DNA from: JAAYJR01 sp964611525
GTDB lineage: Bacteria > Bacteroidota > Bacteroidia > Bacteroidales > Prolixibacteraceae
Assembly: GCA_964611525.1 (NCBI GenBank)
Contig: CAZTAL010000086.1
Location: 1-29,218, forward strand
Direction: 5' to 3'
Length of the DNA: 29,218 bases
In this document: piece by piece, positions 22,512 to 29,218 of the stretch
How the letters are laid out: each line of letters opens with the position of its first letter
How positions within the stretch are numbered: the stretch's first letter is position 1
Notes under the pieces: generated by a model
Told to the model about the DNA's origin: nothing
What the model saw: only the letters and a program-made list of their open reading frames with translations
Database searches by the model: none
Program-made: the position numbers and the translations under genes

Positions 22512-25500
22512 TTAAGACTGTGTTTTAGGGTCTGGTTCGTAATTCAAATTAGAAGGAAGGAATTTTTCGATAAATTTTATTGATTTTTTTTTCCGGTGAG
22601 CATAATCAGCAATTTGGTCGGATCCGATTTTCCCCACGCCGAAGTATTGCGATTCCGGATGAGCAAAATATTGTCCTGCCACAGAAGCTTTGGGTATCAT
22701 TGCATAATGTTCGGTCAGCTTAATTCCAATTTTTTCAGCTTTTATAAGGTTAAAAAGATTTCTTTTTTCGGAATGTTCAGGGCAGGCAGGATAGCCAGCT
22801 GCCGGACGGATACCCTGGTATTTTCCTTTTAAAAGTTCTTTTTTGGTGAGATTTTCATCAGGAGCATATCCCCAATATTCTTTTCTGATCTTTTCATGCA
22901 ACAATTCTGCAAATGCTTCGCTCAGCCTGTCGGCCAGTGTCTCCAGCATTATGGCTTTATAGTCGTTATTATCTTTTCGATACCTTTTTGTCCATTTTTC
23001 AATGCCGATCCCTGTTGTTACAGCAAATCCGCCGCAATAATCATGTTTCCCCGATTCCAGCGGAGCCACAAAATCTGAAAGGCAAAAATTAGGCATTCCG
23101 GCTTTTTTCTTTTCCTGCTGACGAAGGTGGTAGAATCGTCCCGCTTCTGTTTGGCGCGAATCATCTTCAAACAAAATGATATCGTCACCATCTGCATTAG
23201 CCGGCCATATTCCAGAGGCCGCGTTAGCCTTCAGCATTTTGTATTCAATGATCTCATCAAGCATTTCATTAGCTTCAGTGAAAAGTTTGGAAGCCGCTTC
23301 TCCCTGTTTTTCATCTTTTAAGATATCAGGAAAAAGGCCTTTCATATTCCATGCCAGGAAGAAGAACGTCCAGTCAATATACTCCTTTATTTTCTCAAGG
23401 GGGAAATCTATTAGATATTTTATTCCTGTAAATTTTGGTTTGTACAATGTTGAATCGTTCCACGCAGGCTGTAATTTATTTTGTCTTGCCTCTTCAAGAG
23501 TAAGATACTCCGGTTGTTTCAGCTTCTTCCGTGATTTACGGATTTCTTTGTAATCTCTTTTGACAGATTCTATAAAATTTTTTTTATTTGTCAAAAGGTT
23601 AGAGACTACATTAACCGCAAGGGAGGCATCTTTAACATGGATCACTGCATGAGAATATTCGGGATCTATTTTAACGGCAGTATGGATTTTTGAGGTGGTG
23701 GCTCCCCCGATGAGAAGGGGTATATTCATTTTTCGCCGTTCCATCTCTTTTGCAATATTGGTCATTATTTCCAGGGAAGGGGTTATAAGTCCGCTCACAC
23801 CTATGATATCTGCTTTTTCTTCAATTGCTGAATTGAGGATTTTTTCGACAGGGACCATTACTCCAAGGTCTTTTATTTCATAATTGTTGCAGCCAAGCAC
23901 AACAGCTACAATATTTTTACCTATGTCGTGAACATCACCTTTTACTGTGGCCAGAAGTATTTTTTTCTTACGCCCGACCTCTCTGAGTCTGGCTTTATCT
24001 GCTTCAATATATGGTAAAAGATAAGCTACTGCTTTTTTCATTACCCTTGCCGATTTGATTACCTGGGGCAAGAACATTTTTCCGGAGCCGAAAAGATCAC
24101 CCACTACGTTCATTCCATCCATCAGGGGACCTTCAATAATTTTAAGTGCAGGCTGATATTTTTTCAATGCTTCTGCCATATCTTCCTCTGCAAAGTCTGT
24201 TATACCTTTTACCAGAGCCGTTTCCATACGTTTTTCGAGGGAAAGATTGCGCCAGTCATCCTTTTTCTGTTCCGTTTTACCTTTTTGTTTGACATGCTCC
24301 GTAAATTCCAGAAGCCTTTCCGTAGCATCGGGCCTGCGATTCAAAATAAGGTCTTCAGTTCTCCCGAGCAGTTCTCCGAATATTTCGTCATATATCTGTA
24401 GCATTCCCGGATTTACTATGCCCATGTCAAGGCCGGAGTTAATGGCATGATAAAGGAACACCGAGTGCATAGCTTCGCGAATAGCATTGTTACCCCGGAA
24501 GGAAAATGATATGTTGCTTATGCCGCCACTTGTTTTAGCATGAGGAAGGTTGTTCTTTATCCATTCGACGGTTTTGATAAAATCATTTGCATAGTTGTTG
24601 TGTTCTTCTATTCCGGTACCTATAGTAAGAACATTCGGATCGAATATTATGTCCTGTGGTGGGAAGTTTATTTTTTCAGTAAGTATATCATAGGATCTTT
24701 TACAAATACTGATACGGCGTTCAAGAGTATCTGCCTGACCTCTTTCATCGAAAGCCATTACTATGGCTGCCGCACCAAAGAGTTTTATCCGGCGGGCATG
24801 ATCGATGAAAGTTTTTTCACCCTCCTTTAAACTTATTGAATTTACAATTGCTTTACCCTGCAAGCATTTCAGTCCTGCCTCAATCACTTCCCATTTTGAG
24901 GAATCAACCATCACCGGAAGTTTAGCTATTTCAGGTTCGGACATTATGAGGTTCAGAAAAGTAACCATCTCCTTCTTTGCATCCAGCATGGCATCGTCCA
25001 TGTTGATGTCAATTACTTGTGCGCCGTTTTCTACCTGACTGAGAGCTATTGATACAGCTTCTTCATATTTTTTTTCACCGATCAGCCGCGCAAATTTAAG
25101 TGATCCGGCAACGTTGCATCTCTCACCGATGTTAACAAAGTTGGTTTCTCTTTTGATTGTCAGTGGTTCAAGACCACTTAGACGGGTTTCCCTGTCAACG
25201 GGATTTACAATATGAGGTTTTGCATTTTGTGCTAGCCTGGCAAACCTTGTTATATGCTCCGGAGTGGTACCACAGCAGCCCCCTATAATATTTACATAGC
25301 TATTGTCAAGATATTTTTTGATGTAACCCGACATTATCTCAGGGTTTTCATCATATTCGCCAAACTGGTTCGGGAGTCCGGCATTAGGGTGGGCGCTGAT
25401 ATGGAAGGGCGCTTTTTCAGAAAGCTCCTTAACATAAGGGAGCAAATCCTTTGCCCCCATTGAGCAGTTTAGTCCTATGCTAAGCAGGTCGGCATGGGAT

Positions 25501-26201
25501 ACCGAATTCAGAAAAGCCTCCAGGGTCTGGCCAGAGAGCGTCCGCCCACTGGCATCGGTGATAGTACCCGAAATCATAAGAGGCAAACGAATGCCCTTTT
25601 CCTGAAAAATTTCTTCTATGGCAAATATAGCAGCTTTGGCGTTAAGAGTGTCGAAAATGGTTTCAAGAAGCAGGATATCAACACCTCCAGCGATGAGTCC
25701 TTCAGCCTGCTCCCTGTAAGCATTCTTAACATCATCAAAATGAACTGTACGGTAACCGGGATCGTTCACGTCGGGCGACAAAGAAAGTGTTTTATTGGTA
25801 GGCCCCATTGTTCCTGTGACAAAACATGGTTTCAGAGGATTTTTCCGGATATATTCATCAGCCGCCTTACGGGCAATTCTGGCAGAAGTTATATTCATCT
25901 CATATACCAGATGCTGCATGTTATAATCGGACTGCGAGATCCGGTTGGCATTGAAAGTGTTTGTGAGTATGATATCAGCTCCTGCTTCCAAATACCTGCG
26001 ATGTATTTCCGAGATTATTTCAGGACGTGTAATTGAAAGAATATCATTATTACCAAGCTGCTCGTAACGGGAATTTTTATGCTGTTCACCGCGATAATCT
26101 TCTTCCGTAAGCTTGTAATCCTGCAGGAGCGATCCCATTGCCCCGTCCATAACCAGGACACGTTTTTTTAATTCATCCTTTATGTCTTTAGGTTTTCCCA
26201 T
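22512..26201 (-). CDS. metH: Cobalamin-dependent methionine synthase MetH
   Basis: MetH transfers the methyl group of 5-methyltetrahydrofolate through cobalamin to homocysteine, giving methionine. All modules are present in 1229 residues (E. coli has 1227). The Hcy domain carries zinc ligands Cys246 (GLNCSMG) and Cys309-Cys310 (GGCCGTTP). The pterin domain (about 350-620) has FVNIGERCNVAGS and DINMDDAMLD. The cap is at about 650-740, and the B12 domain has KGDVHDIGKN with His758. The SAM-dependent activation domain ends with RPAAGYPACPEHSEK. It lies downstream of the homocysteine-forming genes on the same strand after a 216-base spacer. I saw no cobalamin or SAM riboswitch ahead of it. Confidence 0.97.
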   Translation of the reverse strand: MGKPKDIKDELKKRVLVMDGAMGSLLQDYKLTEEDYRGEQHKNSRYEQLGNNDILSITRPEIISEIHRRYLEAGADIILTNTFNANRISQSDYNMQHLVYEMNITSARIARKAADEYIRKNPLKPCFVTGTMGPTNKTLSLSPDVNDPGYRTVHFDDVKNAYREQAEGLIAGGVDILLLETIFDTLNAKAAIFAIEEIFQEKGIRLPLMISGTITDASGRTLSGQTLEAFLNSVSHADLLSIGLNCSMGAKDLLPYVKELSEKAPFHISAHPNAGLPNQFGEYDENPEIMSGYIKKYLDNSYVNIIGGCCGTTPEHITRFARLAQNAKPHIVNPVDRETRLSGLEPLTIKRETNFVNIGERCNVAGSLKFARLIGEKKYEEAVSIALSQVENGAQVIDINMDDAMLDAKKEMVTFLNLIMSEPEIAKLPVMVDSSKWEVIEAGLKCLQGKAIVNSISLKEGEKTFIDHARRIKLFGAAAIVMAFDERGQADTLERRISICKRSYDILTEKINFPPQDIIFDPNVLTIGTGIEEHNNYANDFIKTVEWIKNNLPHAKTSGGISNISFSFRGNNAIREAMHSVFLYHAINSGLDMGIVNPGMLQIYDEIFGELLGRTEDLILNRRPDATERLLEFTEHVKQKGKTEQKKDDWRNLSLEKRMETALVKGITDFAEEDMAEALKKYQPALKIIEGPLMDGMNVVGDLFGSGKMFLPQVIKSARVMKKAVAYLLPYIEADKARLREVGRKKKILLATVKGDVHDIGKNIVAVVLGCNNYEIKDLGVMVPVEKILNSAIEEKADIIGVSGLITPSLEIMTNIAKEMERRKMNIPLLIGGATTSKIHTAVKIDPEYSHAVIHVKDASLAVNVVSNLLTNKKNFIESVKRDYKEIRKSRKKLKQPEYLTLEEARQNKLQPAWNDSTLYKPKFTGIKYLIDFPLEKIKEYIDWTFFFLAWNMKGLFPDILKDEKQGEAASKLFTEANEMLDEIIEYKMLKANAASGIWPANADGDDIILFEDDSRQTEAGRFYHLRQQEKKKAGMPNFCLSDFVAPLESGKHDYCGGFAVTTGIGIEKWTKRYRKDNNDYKAIMLETLADRLSEAFAELLHEKIRKEYWGYAPDENLTKKELLKGKYQGIRPAAGYPACPEHSEKRNLFNLIKAEKIGIKLTEHYAMIPKASVAGQYFAHPESQYFGVGKIGSDQIADYAHRKKKSIKFIEKFLPSNLNYEPDPKTQS

Positions 26202-26417
26202 TCTGTTCAGTTGATTTGTAATGCCAGTTTATCCGGTTCAAATTTTGAGTCCGCTCTGAAAAATATATTTCGTCATTGAATCTCAAGAAAAATTTATTGT
26301 GCGAAAATTTAGTAGCCTGACATTCAATTTTTGTAATGATTTATAATTTTTCTATGGGTTTTTAATTTTCGTTTCAGTCTCAATGTTAAAGATTAATATA
26401 AAGGTATTCCAATTTTA

Positions 26418-27176
26418 TCATTTCAGTGATTTTAACTGGAACTCACCCCTGATACCGAGTTTATCTTTACAAATAATTAAAATGGATCTGATCTCAGGAT
26501 ATTTTTCTGATATCTTCAATGCTCTTTCAATATCGGCGGGTGCTTTGACTTCGTTACCTATTGCTGTTGCGAGGGCATCGGCAATAAGAATATCATTGCA
26601 TATAACCATAACAGCATCGGCTTTGCCAAAACTCATTGAAGGTCCTACTGTGCCGGAAGAAGTGCATATTCCCAATTTCCCTGTTTCACCGGGAATTTCA
26701 ATACCTGTTTTACCGGATAGTGGAGACTCCCCTGCAAATATTGAAATAATTAGATTATTTTTTAAATTGGCAAAAATATCGCCGCCATTTTCTATAATTA
26801 ACTCTTTTACCGGAAAGTTTTGCAGTATTGTTTTTCCTGCCTCACGTGCAAATACGGCTGCTACTGCAGCCATTGGCCCTATTCCTGCTTTAGCGGAAGC
26901 TAAAGCCATTTCTTTGGCTTCGGACGGAGCATTTTCCGATGGTTGGAATGGCTCCAGACTTTTTGCAAACAGAGGTTCTGTATTAATGTATTTATCAAGA
27001 TTTTCCCGAAGTTCTTTTATTCTTGACAAAACACAATCTTTCATTTTTTCGTGAAAAGAATCAGGATTTACACCTATCCAAAGGTCTGTTTCCCTTAATG
27101 ATATTTGAAATCCACTGAACCTGTGTGTGTTGAATTGTTTACGGTAAGTCCGAATATAGTATTTTTGTTTCGGCAT
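26418..27176 (-). CDS. UPF0280 (COG2122, ApbE-superfamily) protein, homocysteine synthesis accessory
   Basis: This 252-residue protein fits the UPF0280 family: IGPMAAVAAVFAREAGK, ELIIENGGDIFANL, GICTSSGTVGPSMSFGKADAVMVICND, and DALATAIGN. The segments resemble the ApbE flavin-transferase fold. Genetic work in sulfate reducers (from memory, Desulfovibrio mutant libraries) tied this family, with DUF39 and NIL/ferredoxin, to methionine prototrophy and homocysteine formation. Its biochemical step is not known; flavin or redox handling is a guess. It follows the NIL/ferredoxin gene by 43 bases on the same strand, placing all three families in one apparent operon. Confidence 0.88.
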   Translation of the reverse strand: MPKQKYYIRTYRKQFNTHRFSGFQISLRETDLWIGVNPDSFHEKMKDCVLSRIKELRENLDKYINTEPLFAKSLEPFQPSENAPSEAKEMALASAKAGIGPMAAVAAVFAREAGKTILQNFPVKELIIENGGDIFANLKNNLIISIFAGESPLSGKTGIEIPGETGKLGICTSSGTVGPSMSFGKADAVMVICNDILIADALATAIGNEVKAPADIERALKISEKYPEIRSILIICKDKLGIRGEFQLKSLK

Positions 27177-27219
27177 TTTTTTTAAACCATATTTTTTACC
27201 AGTTGGTGAGTATGAAAAT

Positions 27220-27630
27220 TTATCTGAAATCTATTTTAAACAAATTGAGCGGACAGGCAGGGATGCATAATTCACATACTACGCATTTATTTTTATCGAA
27301 TTCCAGTTTCCATGTTTCCTTATTCATTGTGAGTGCACCGGCGAAACAGACTGCCGTGCAGTTGCCGCAATCGATACATTTATCTTCCTGAAAATGGATA
27401 CGTTTTTCGAGTGGTTCACAAACTACTTGGTGATCAGTAAGGTATTTAATCCCTTTTTCAATATTATCTCTCTTACCCTGCATTTCGAGCAGCAGACTTC
27501 CCCGCTTCCCCGGATAAACTTCTGCTTTCAGTATGTTTATCCTGATATCATAGTCTTTCACCAGATGATAGCTTAGCGGTTTATCACCACTTTGAGGCGG
27601 GAAATTCAATATATATCTTCTTTTAATCAT
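27220..27630 (-). CDS. NIL-domain ferredoxin, homocysteine synthesis iron-sulfur subunit
   Basis: The 136 residues comprise an N-terminal NIL domain (about 1-74, ACT-like fold otherwise found in methionine ABC transporters) and a two-cluster ferredoxin. The clusters are bound by CIDCGNCTAVC (Cys85, 88, 91, 95) and CVVCELCIPAC (Cys116, 119, 122, 126), both CX2CX2CX3C and so both [4Fe-4S]. This matches M. acetivorans MA1822, the electron-supplying partner of the DUF39 protein in making homocysteine from aspartate semialdehyde. Its ATG lies 8 bases inside the end of the DUF39 gene, pointing to translational coupling and a 1:1 complex. Confidence 0.93.
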   Translation of the reverse strand: MIKRRYILNFPPQSGDKPLSYHLVKDYDIRINILKAEVYPGKRGSLLLEMQGKRDNIEKGIKYLTDHQVVCEPLEKRIHFQEDKCIDCGNCTAVCFAGALTMNKETWKLEFDKNKCVVCELCIPACPLNLFKIDFR

Positions 27631-28786
27631 CTTCCTCCTCCGTTTCTTTTAAACTATTTAAAGATGTATTTTTTGGTAACAGCTGAACTGGCTTCGAGAT
27701 TTCAAATTTTCCGTTTTGCAGCCAGTCTTTCAGTTCATTTGCAATTTCCCTTGCTTTTGACAGGCTTGCTACAGGGGCTGTCCTGATCTTTTTCCCTCTT
27801 ACTTTGATAAATCCCGAGCGCAATTCTTCATAAGAGACATGGCCCAGTTTTGGGTTGCCGACTGTTCCATAATCAACTACAGAAGTTTCTATCTGGCTGT
27901 TATTTATAGATACCCGCCGTGCCATGTCTTCGTCGAGCATGGGTATCGGAATGCCTATTCCAATAAACATGCTGACACCGTATTTTTCGTAATATACCGC
28001 TTTAAGGTATTCGGTTGACATTTCTTTTAAATTGCCAATTACTGCAAGAGTTGCTGCGCCTGTAACAGGAATTCCATATTGGTTTTTCGGTTGAGTAGTA
28101 TGGAATTGTGTTCCATGCCAGACAACGAATCCCTGTGCTCCTCCAAGGAATATGCGTGTACCAATACCTATTGTCCTTAGCTCCGGATCGTTCAGTAAAG
28201 GACTCAGCTCTCCCGAAGTTGAATAGGTTGCATTTCGCAGATTAGGCAGCAGCGTGCCCATATAAGTGTAGATAATATTTTTTGTTGTGTTTACAGCCGC
28301 ATCATAATTCTGGTATGCATTACGAGGATTAAAAAGAGTGAATTCGTTTATTGTATTGATGTTTATTCTGGTACGGATATGCTTGCGGGGATAGCAATCG
28401 GTTCCTTTTGCCCAGGCTTCAATGGTAACATCCTTTCCTTCGAGCAAGTCCTGTATTACATGAGCACCGCCATATTTCGGATTATCAGGATTACAGGCAC
28501 TGGCGCCGATATATCCGTCTACCGCTGCTAAACCATCGTAACAGGGAACCCCGTTCAGCATTATTTTTTCCATGCGAATTGGCGGAACAGCATGTCCGAA
28601 ATTAATTATTGCTCCCGAAGAGCACATTGCTCCGAAGGTAGCAGTAGTCACAACATCCACTTTTTGTGCAATTTCTGCAGGACCGGCTGTTTTAGCCATG
28701 TCAGTCACTTCTTCGGCAGTAAGAATTACAGCTTTCCCTTGTTTGAGCTTTAGGTTAATTTCTTCGTATGATTTTTTTTGTGCCAT
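27623..28786 (-). CDS. DUF39 (COG1900) homocysteine-forming sulfurtransferase
   Basis: The 387-residue protein matches the DUF39 family that converts aspartate semialdehyde plus sulfide-derived sulfur to homocysteine (MA1821 in M. acetivorans, annotated L-aspartate semialdehyde sulfurtransferase). Family features include VTTATFGAMCSSGA, HAVPPIRMEKIMLNGVPCYDGLAAVDGYIGA, WAKGTDCYPRKHIRT, and IGTRIFLGGAQGFVVWHGTQF. Cys55 and Cys131 correspond, as I recall, to the persulfide-carrying cysteines of the archaeal enzyme. CBS domains found at the C-terminus of archaeal versions are absent. It is first in the operon, with a strong promoter at 28805-28835. Confidence 0.92.
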   Translation of the reverse strand: MAQKKSYEEINLKLKQGKAVILTAEEVTDMAKTAGPAEIAQKVDVVTTATFGAMCSSGAIINFGHAVPPIRMEKIMLNGVPCYDGLAAVDGYIGASACNPDNPKYGGAHVIQDLLEGKDVTIEAWAKGTDCYPRKHIRTRININTINEFTLFNPRNAYQNYDAAVNTTKNIIYTYMGTLLPNLRNATYSTSGELSPLLNDPELRTIGIGTRIFLGGAQGFVVWHGTQFHTTQPKNQYGIPVTGAATLAVIGNLKEMSTEYLKAVYYEKYGVSMFIGIGIPIPMLDEDMARRVSINNSQIETSVVDYGTVGNPKLGHVSYEELRSGFIKVRGKKIRTAPVASLSKAREIANELKDWLQNGKFEISKPVQLLPKNTSLNSLKETEEEDD

Positions 28787-28804
28787 AAATTAATTGGTTT
28801 TAGT

Positions 28805-28835
28805 GCAAATTTAGCTGAATTTCCGGAAAATCAAA
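28805..28835 (-). promoter_or_regulatory. Promoter of the homocysteine operon
   Basis: On the minus strand TTTG (28832-28835), a 19-base spacer and TAAATTTG (28805-28812) fit the Bacteroidetes consensus completely. Transcription would begin about 28799, with a leader of only some 13 bases before the ATG at 28786. That short leader leaves no space for a riboswitch, so control must be at the DNA level. A TTCCGG box (28821-28826) lies inside the spacer. Confidence 0.72.
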
Positions 28836-28915
28836 CAGAGTGTGCATATTCCGGCGTAAACTTTACATCAATTCCGGAATAAAGTTTTCAAAAATTTTGT
28901 TTGTGTATTTTCCGG
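28821..28915. promoter_or_regulatory. Four TTCCGG boxes around the homocysteine promoter
   Basis: TTCCGG occurs at 28821-28826, 28849-28854, 28872-28877 and 28910-28915. The boxes at 28821 and 28872 are palindromes (TTCCGGAA). The last three are followed by TAAACTTT, TAAAGTTT or TAAAGTTG, so a longer unit repeats. One box sits between the -33 and -7 elements, which suits repression. No regulator gene is adjacent, so the protein that reads them is unknown. Confidence 0.5.
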
Positions 28916-29141
28916 TAAAGTTGTAAACTTGCAGTCCGAATTTCGTATAAAAAAATATCGGCTTAACCTAAGGGTAATTTTTTTACCTTACCCTTAGGGT
29001 GAAATTTGAAAAGGTAAAACGGCAAGGTTTTGGTTGAAGATAATTATACGATACAAAAGTTTTTGATTTACTTAAAATGATAATTAGTGTTGAATAAATT
29101 ATTTTGCACTAATTTTGAAACAGCAAATTGCGTATTTTTTA
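28836..29141. other. Spacer between homocysteine operon promoter and the tRNA gene
   Basis: No gene is seen. Besides the TTCCGG boxes it holds a perfect 11-bp inverted repeat, CCTAAGGGTAA (28967-28977) and TTACCCTTAGG (28988-28998), with a 10-base T-rich loop. It lies upstream of both divergent units and is not followed by a T-tract, so it is more likely a regulatory palindrome than a terminator. Confidence 0.5.
29089..29117 (+). promoter_or_regulatory. Likely tRNA promoter
   Basis: TAATTTTG at 29110-29117 matches TAnnTTTG; GTTG at 29089-29092 is 17 bases upstream, slightly close. Transcription would start about 29124, before the tRNA at 29142. Confidence 0.45.
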
Positions 29142-29215
29142 GGGCCCATAGCTCAGTTGGTTAGAGCACCTGACTCATAATCAGGGGGTCGCTGGTTCAA
29201 GCCCAGCTGGGCCCA
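29142..29215 (+). tRNA. tRNA with CAU anticodon, probably tRNA-Ile2
   Basis: The 74-base cloverleaf is complete: acceptor GGGCCCA (29142-29148) pairs with TGGGCCC (29208-29214), the D stem is GCTC/GAGC, and the anticodon stem CCTGA/TCAGG holds loop CTCATAA with anticodon CAT. The T arm is GCTGG-TTCAAGC-CCAGC, and A73 is the discriminator. CCA is not encoded (CAG follows). CAU tRNAs can be initiator, elongator Met or lysidine-modified Ile2. The C4-G69 and C5-G68 pairs are known positive determinants for TilS, and the T arm resembles E. coli tRNA-Ile2, so Ile2 is preferred. The acceptor pair 1-72 is G-C, which argues against initiator. Confidence 0.9.
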
Positions 29216-29218
29216 CAG

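Noticed and set aside
26202..26417. Possible cobalamin or SAM riboswitch before metH
   Set aside because: The 216-base spacer is AT-rich with no conserved riboswitch core on the minus strand.
26383..27054. Long plus-strand open frame opposite the UPF0280 gene
   Set aside because: It is the antisense shadow of a recognisable conserved gene, and its translation has no domain.
1..29218. CRISPR array, prophage, or integrative element
   Set aside because: No regularly spaced repeats, integrase, phage or conjugation genes were found; the genes are metabolic and housekeeping.

Overview
The window looks like a chromosomal segment of an anaerobic or microaerophilic member of the Bacteroidetes, probably Bacteroidales-like. 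The evidence is low-GC DNA, weak Shine-Dalgarno sequences, many -7 boxes of the Bacteroidetes form TAnnTTTG, a small lipoprotein resembling DUF6146, DUF4369/redoxin and DUF1080 lipoproteins, and an [FeFe]-hydrogenase maturase. Nothing resembles phage, plasmid or CRISPR sequence. Most of it is housekeeping and metabolic DNA, with a few small decayed repeats.

Layout. 1-506: non-coding, with one copy of a dispersed repeat, a hairpin repeat and a strong promoter. 507-2561 (+): a three-gene hydrogenase-maturation operon (TM1266-type ACT regulator, HydG, an unknown 84-aa protein). 2849-5351 (+): gltX and a threonine/serine dehydratase. 5354-6805 (-): cardiolipin synthase. 6917-11294: a small lipoprotein, ribD, prmC, a membrane-anchored EEP phosphatase/nuclease and ribF; the two riboflavin genes are on the minus strand and the others on plus. 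11450-14506 (+): redoxin-like lipoprotein, lpxH and a KAS III-type synthase, tightly packed. 14668-15084 (+): a zinc-ribbon protein, followed by a MITE-like repeat. 15213-17491 (-): AraC-type regulator and a GntP-type transporter. 17717-20118 (+): a free-standing corrinoid protein, a free-standing homocysteine-S-methyltransferase-type protein, and a diheme SdhC without sdhA or sdhB beside it. 20335-22072 (-): CPBP membrane protease and a DUF1080 lipoprotein. 22512-28786 (-): methionine block made of DUF39, NIL/ferredoxin, UPF0280 and full-length MetH. 29142-29215 (+): a CAU tRNA, probably tRNA-Ile2.

How the genes work together. The most coherent system is the minus-strand methionine block. 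DUF39, the NIL-domain ferredoxin and the UPF0280 (COG2122) protein are the three families linked in methanogens and sulfate reducers to making homocysteine directly from aspartate semialdehyde and reduced sulfur. Cobalamin-dependent MetH next to them would methylate the product, so homocysteine assembly and methylation are encoded side by side. The block has a clear promoter surrounded by four TTCCGG boxes, which may be operator sites.

The less explained system is the plus-strand pair at 17717-19380. It has the Hcy and corrinoid modules of MetH as separate proteins with no folate module, although a complete MetH lies a few kb away. Its methyl donor cannot be read from the sequence. A third point of interest is HydG, whose C-terminal cluster motif has Gly in place of the second canonical cysteine and an extra Cys three residues later.
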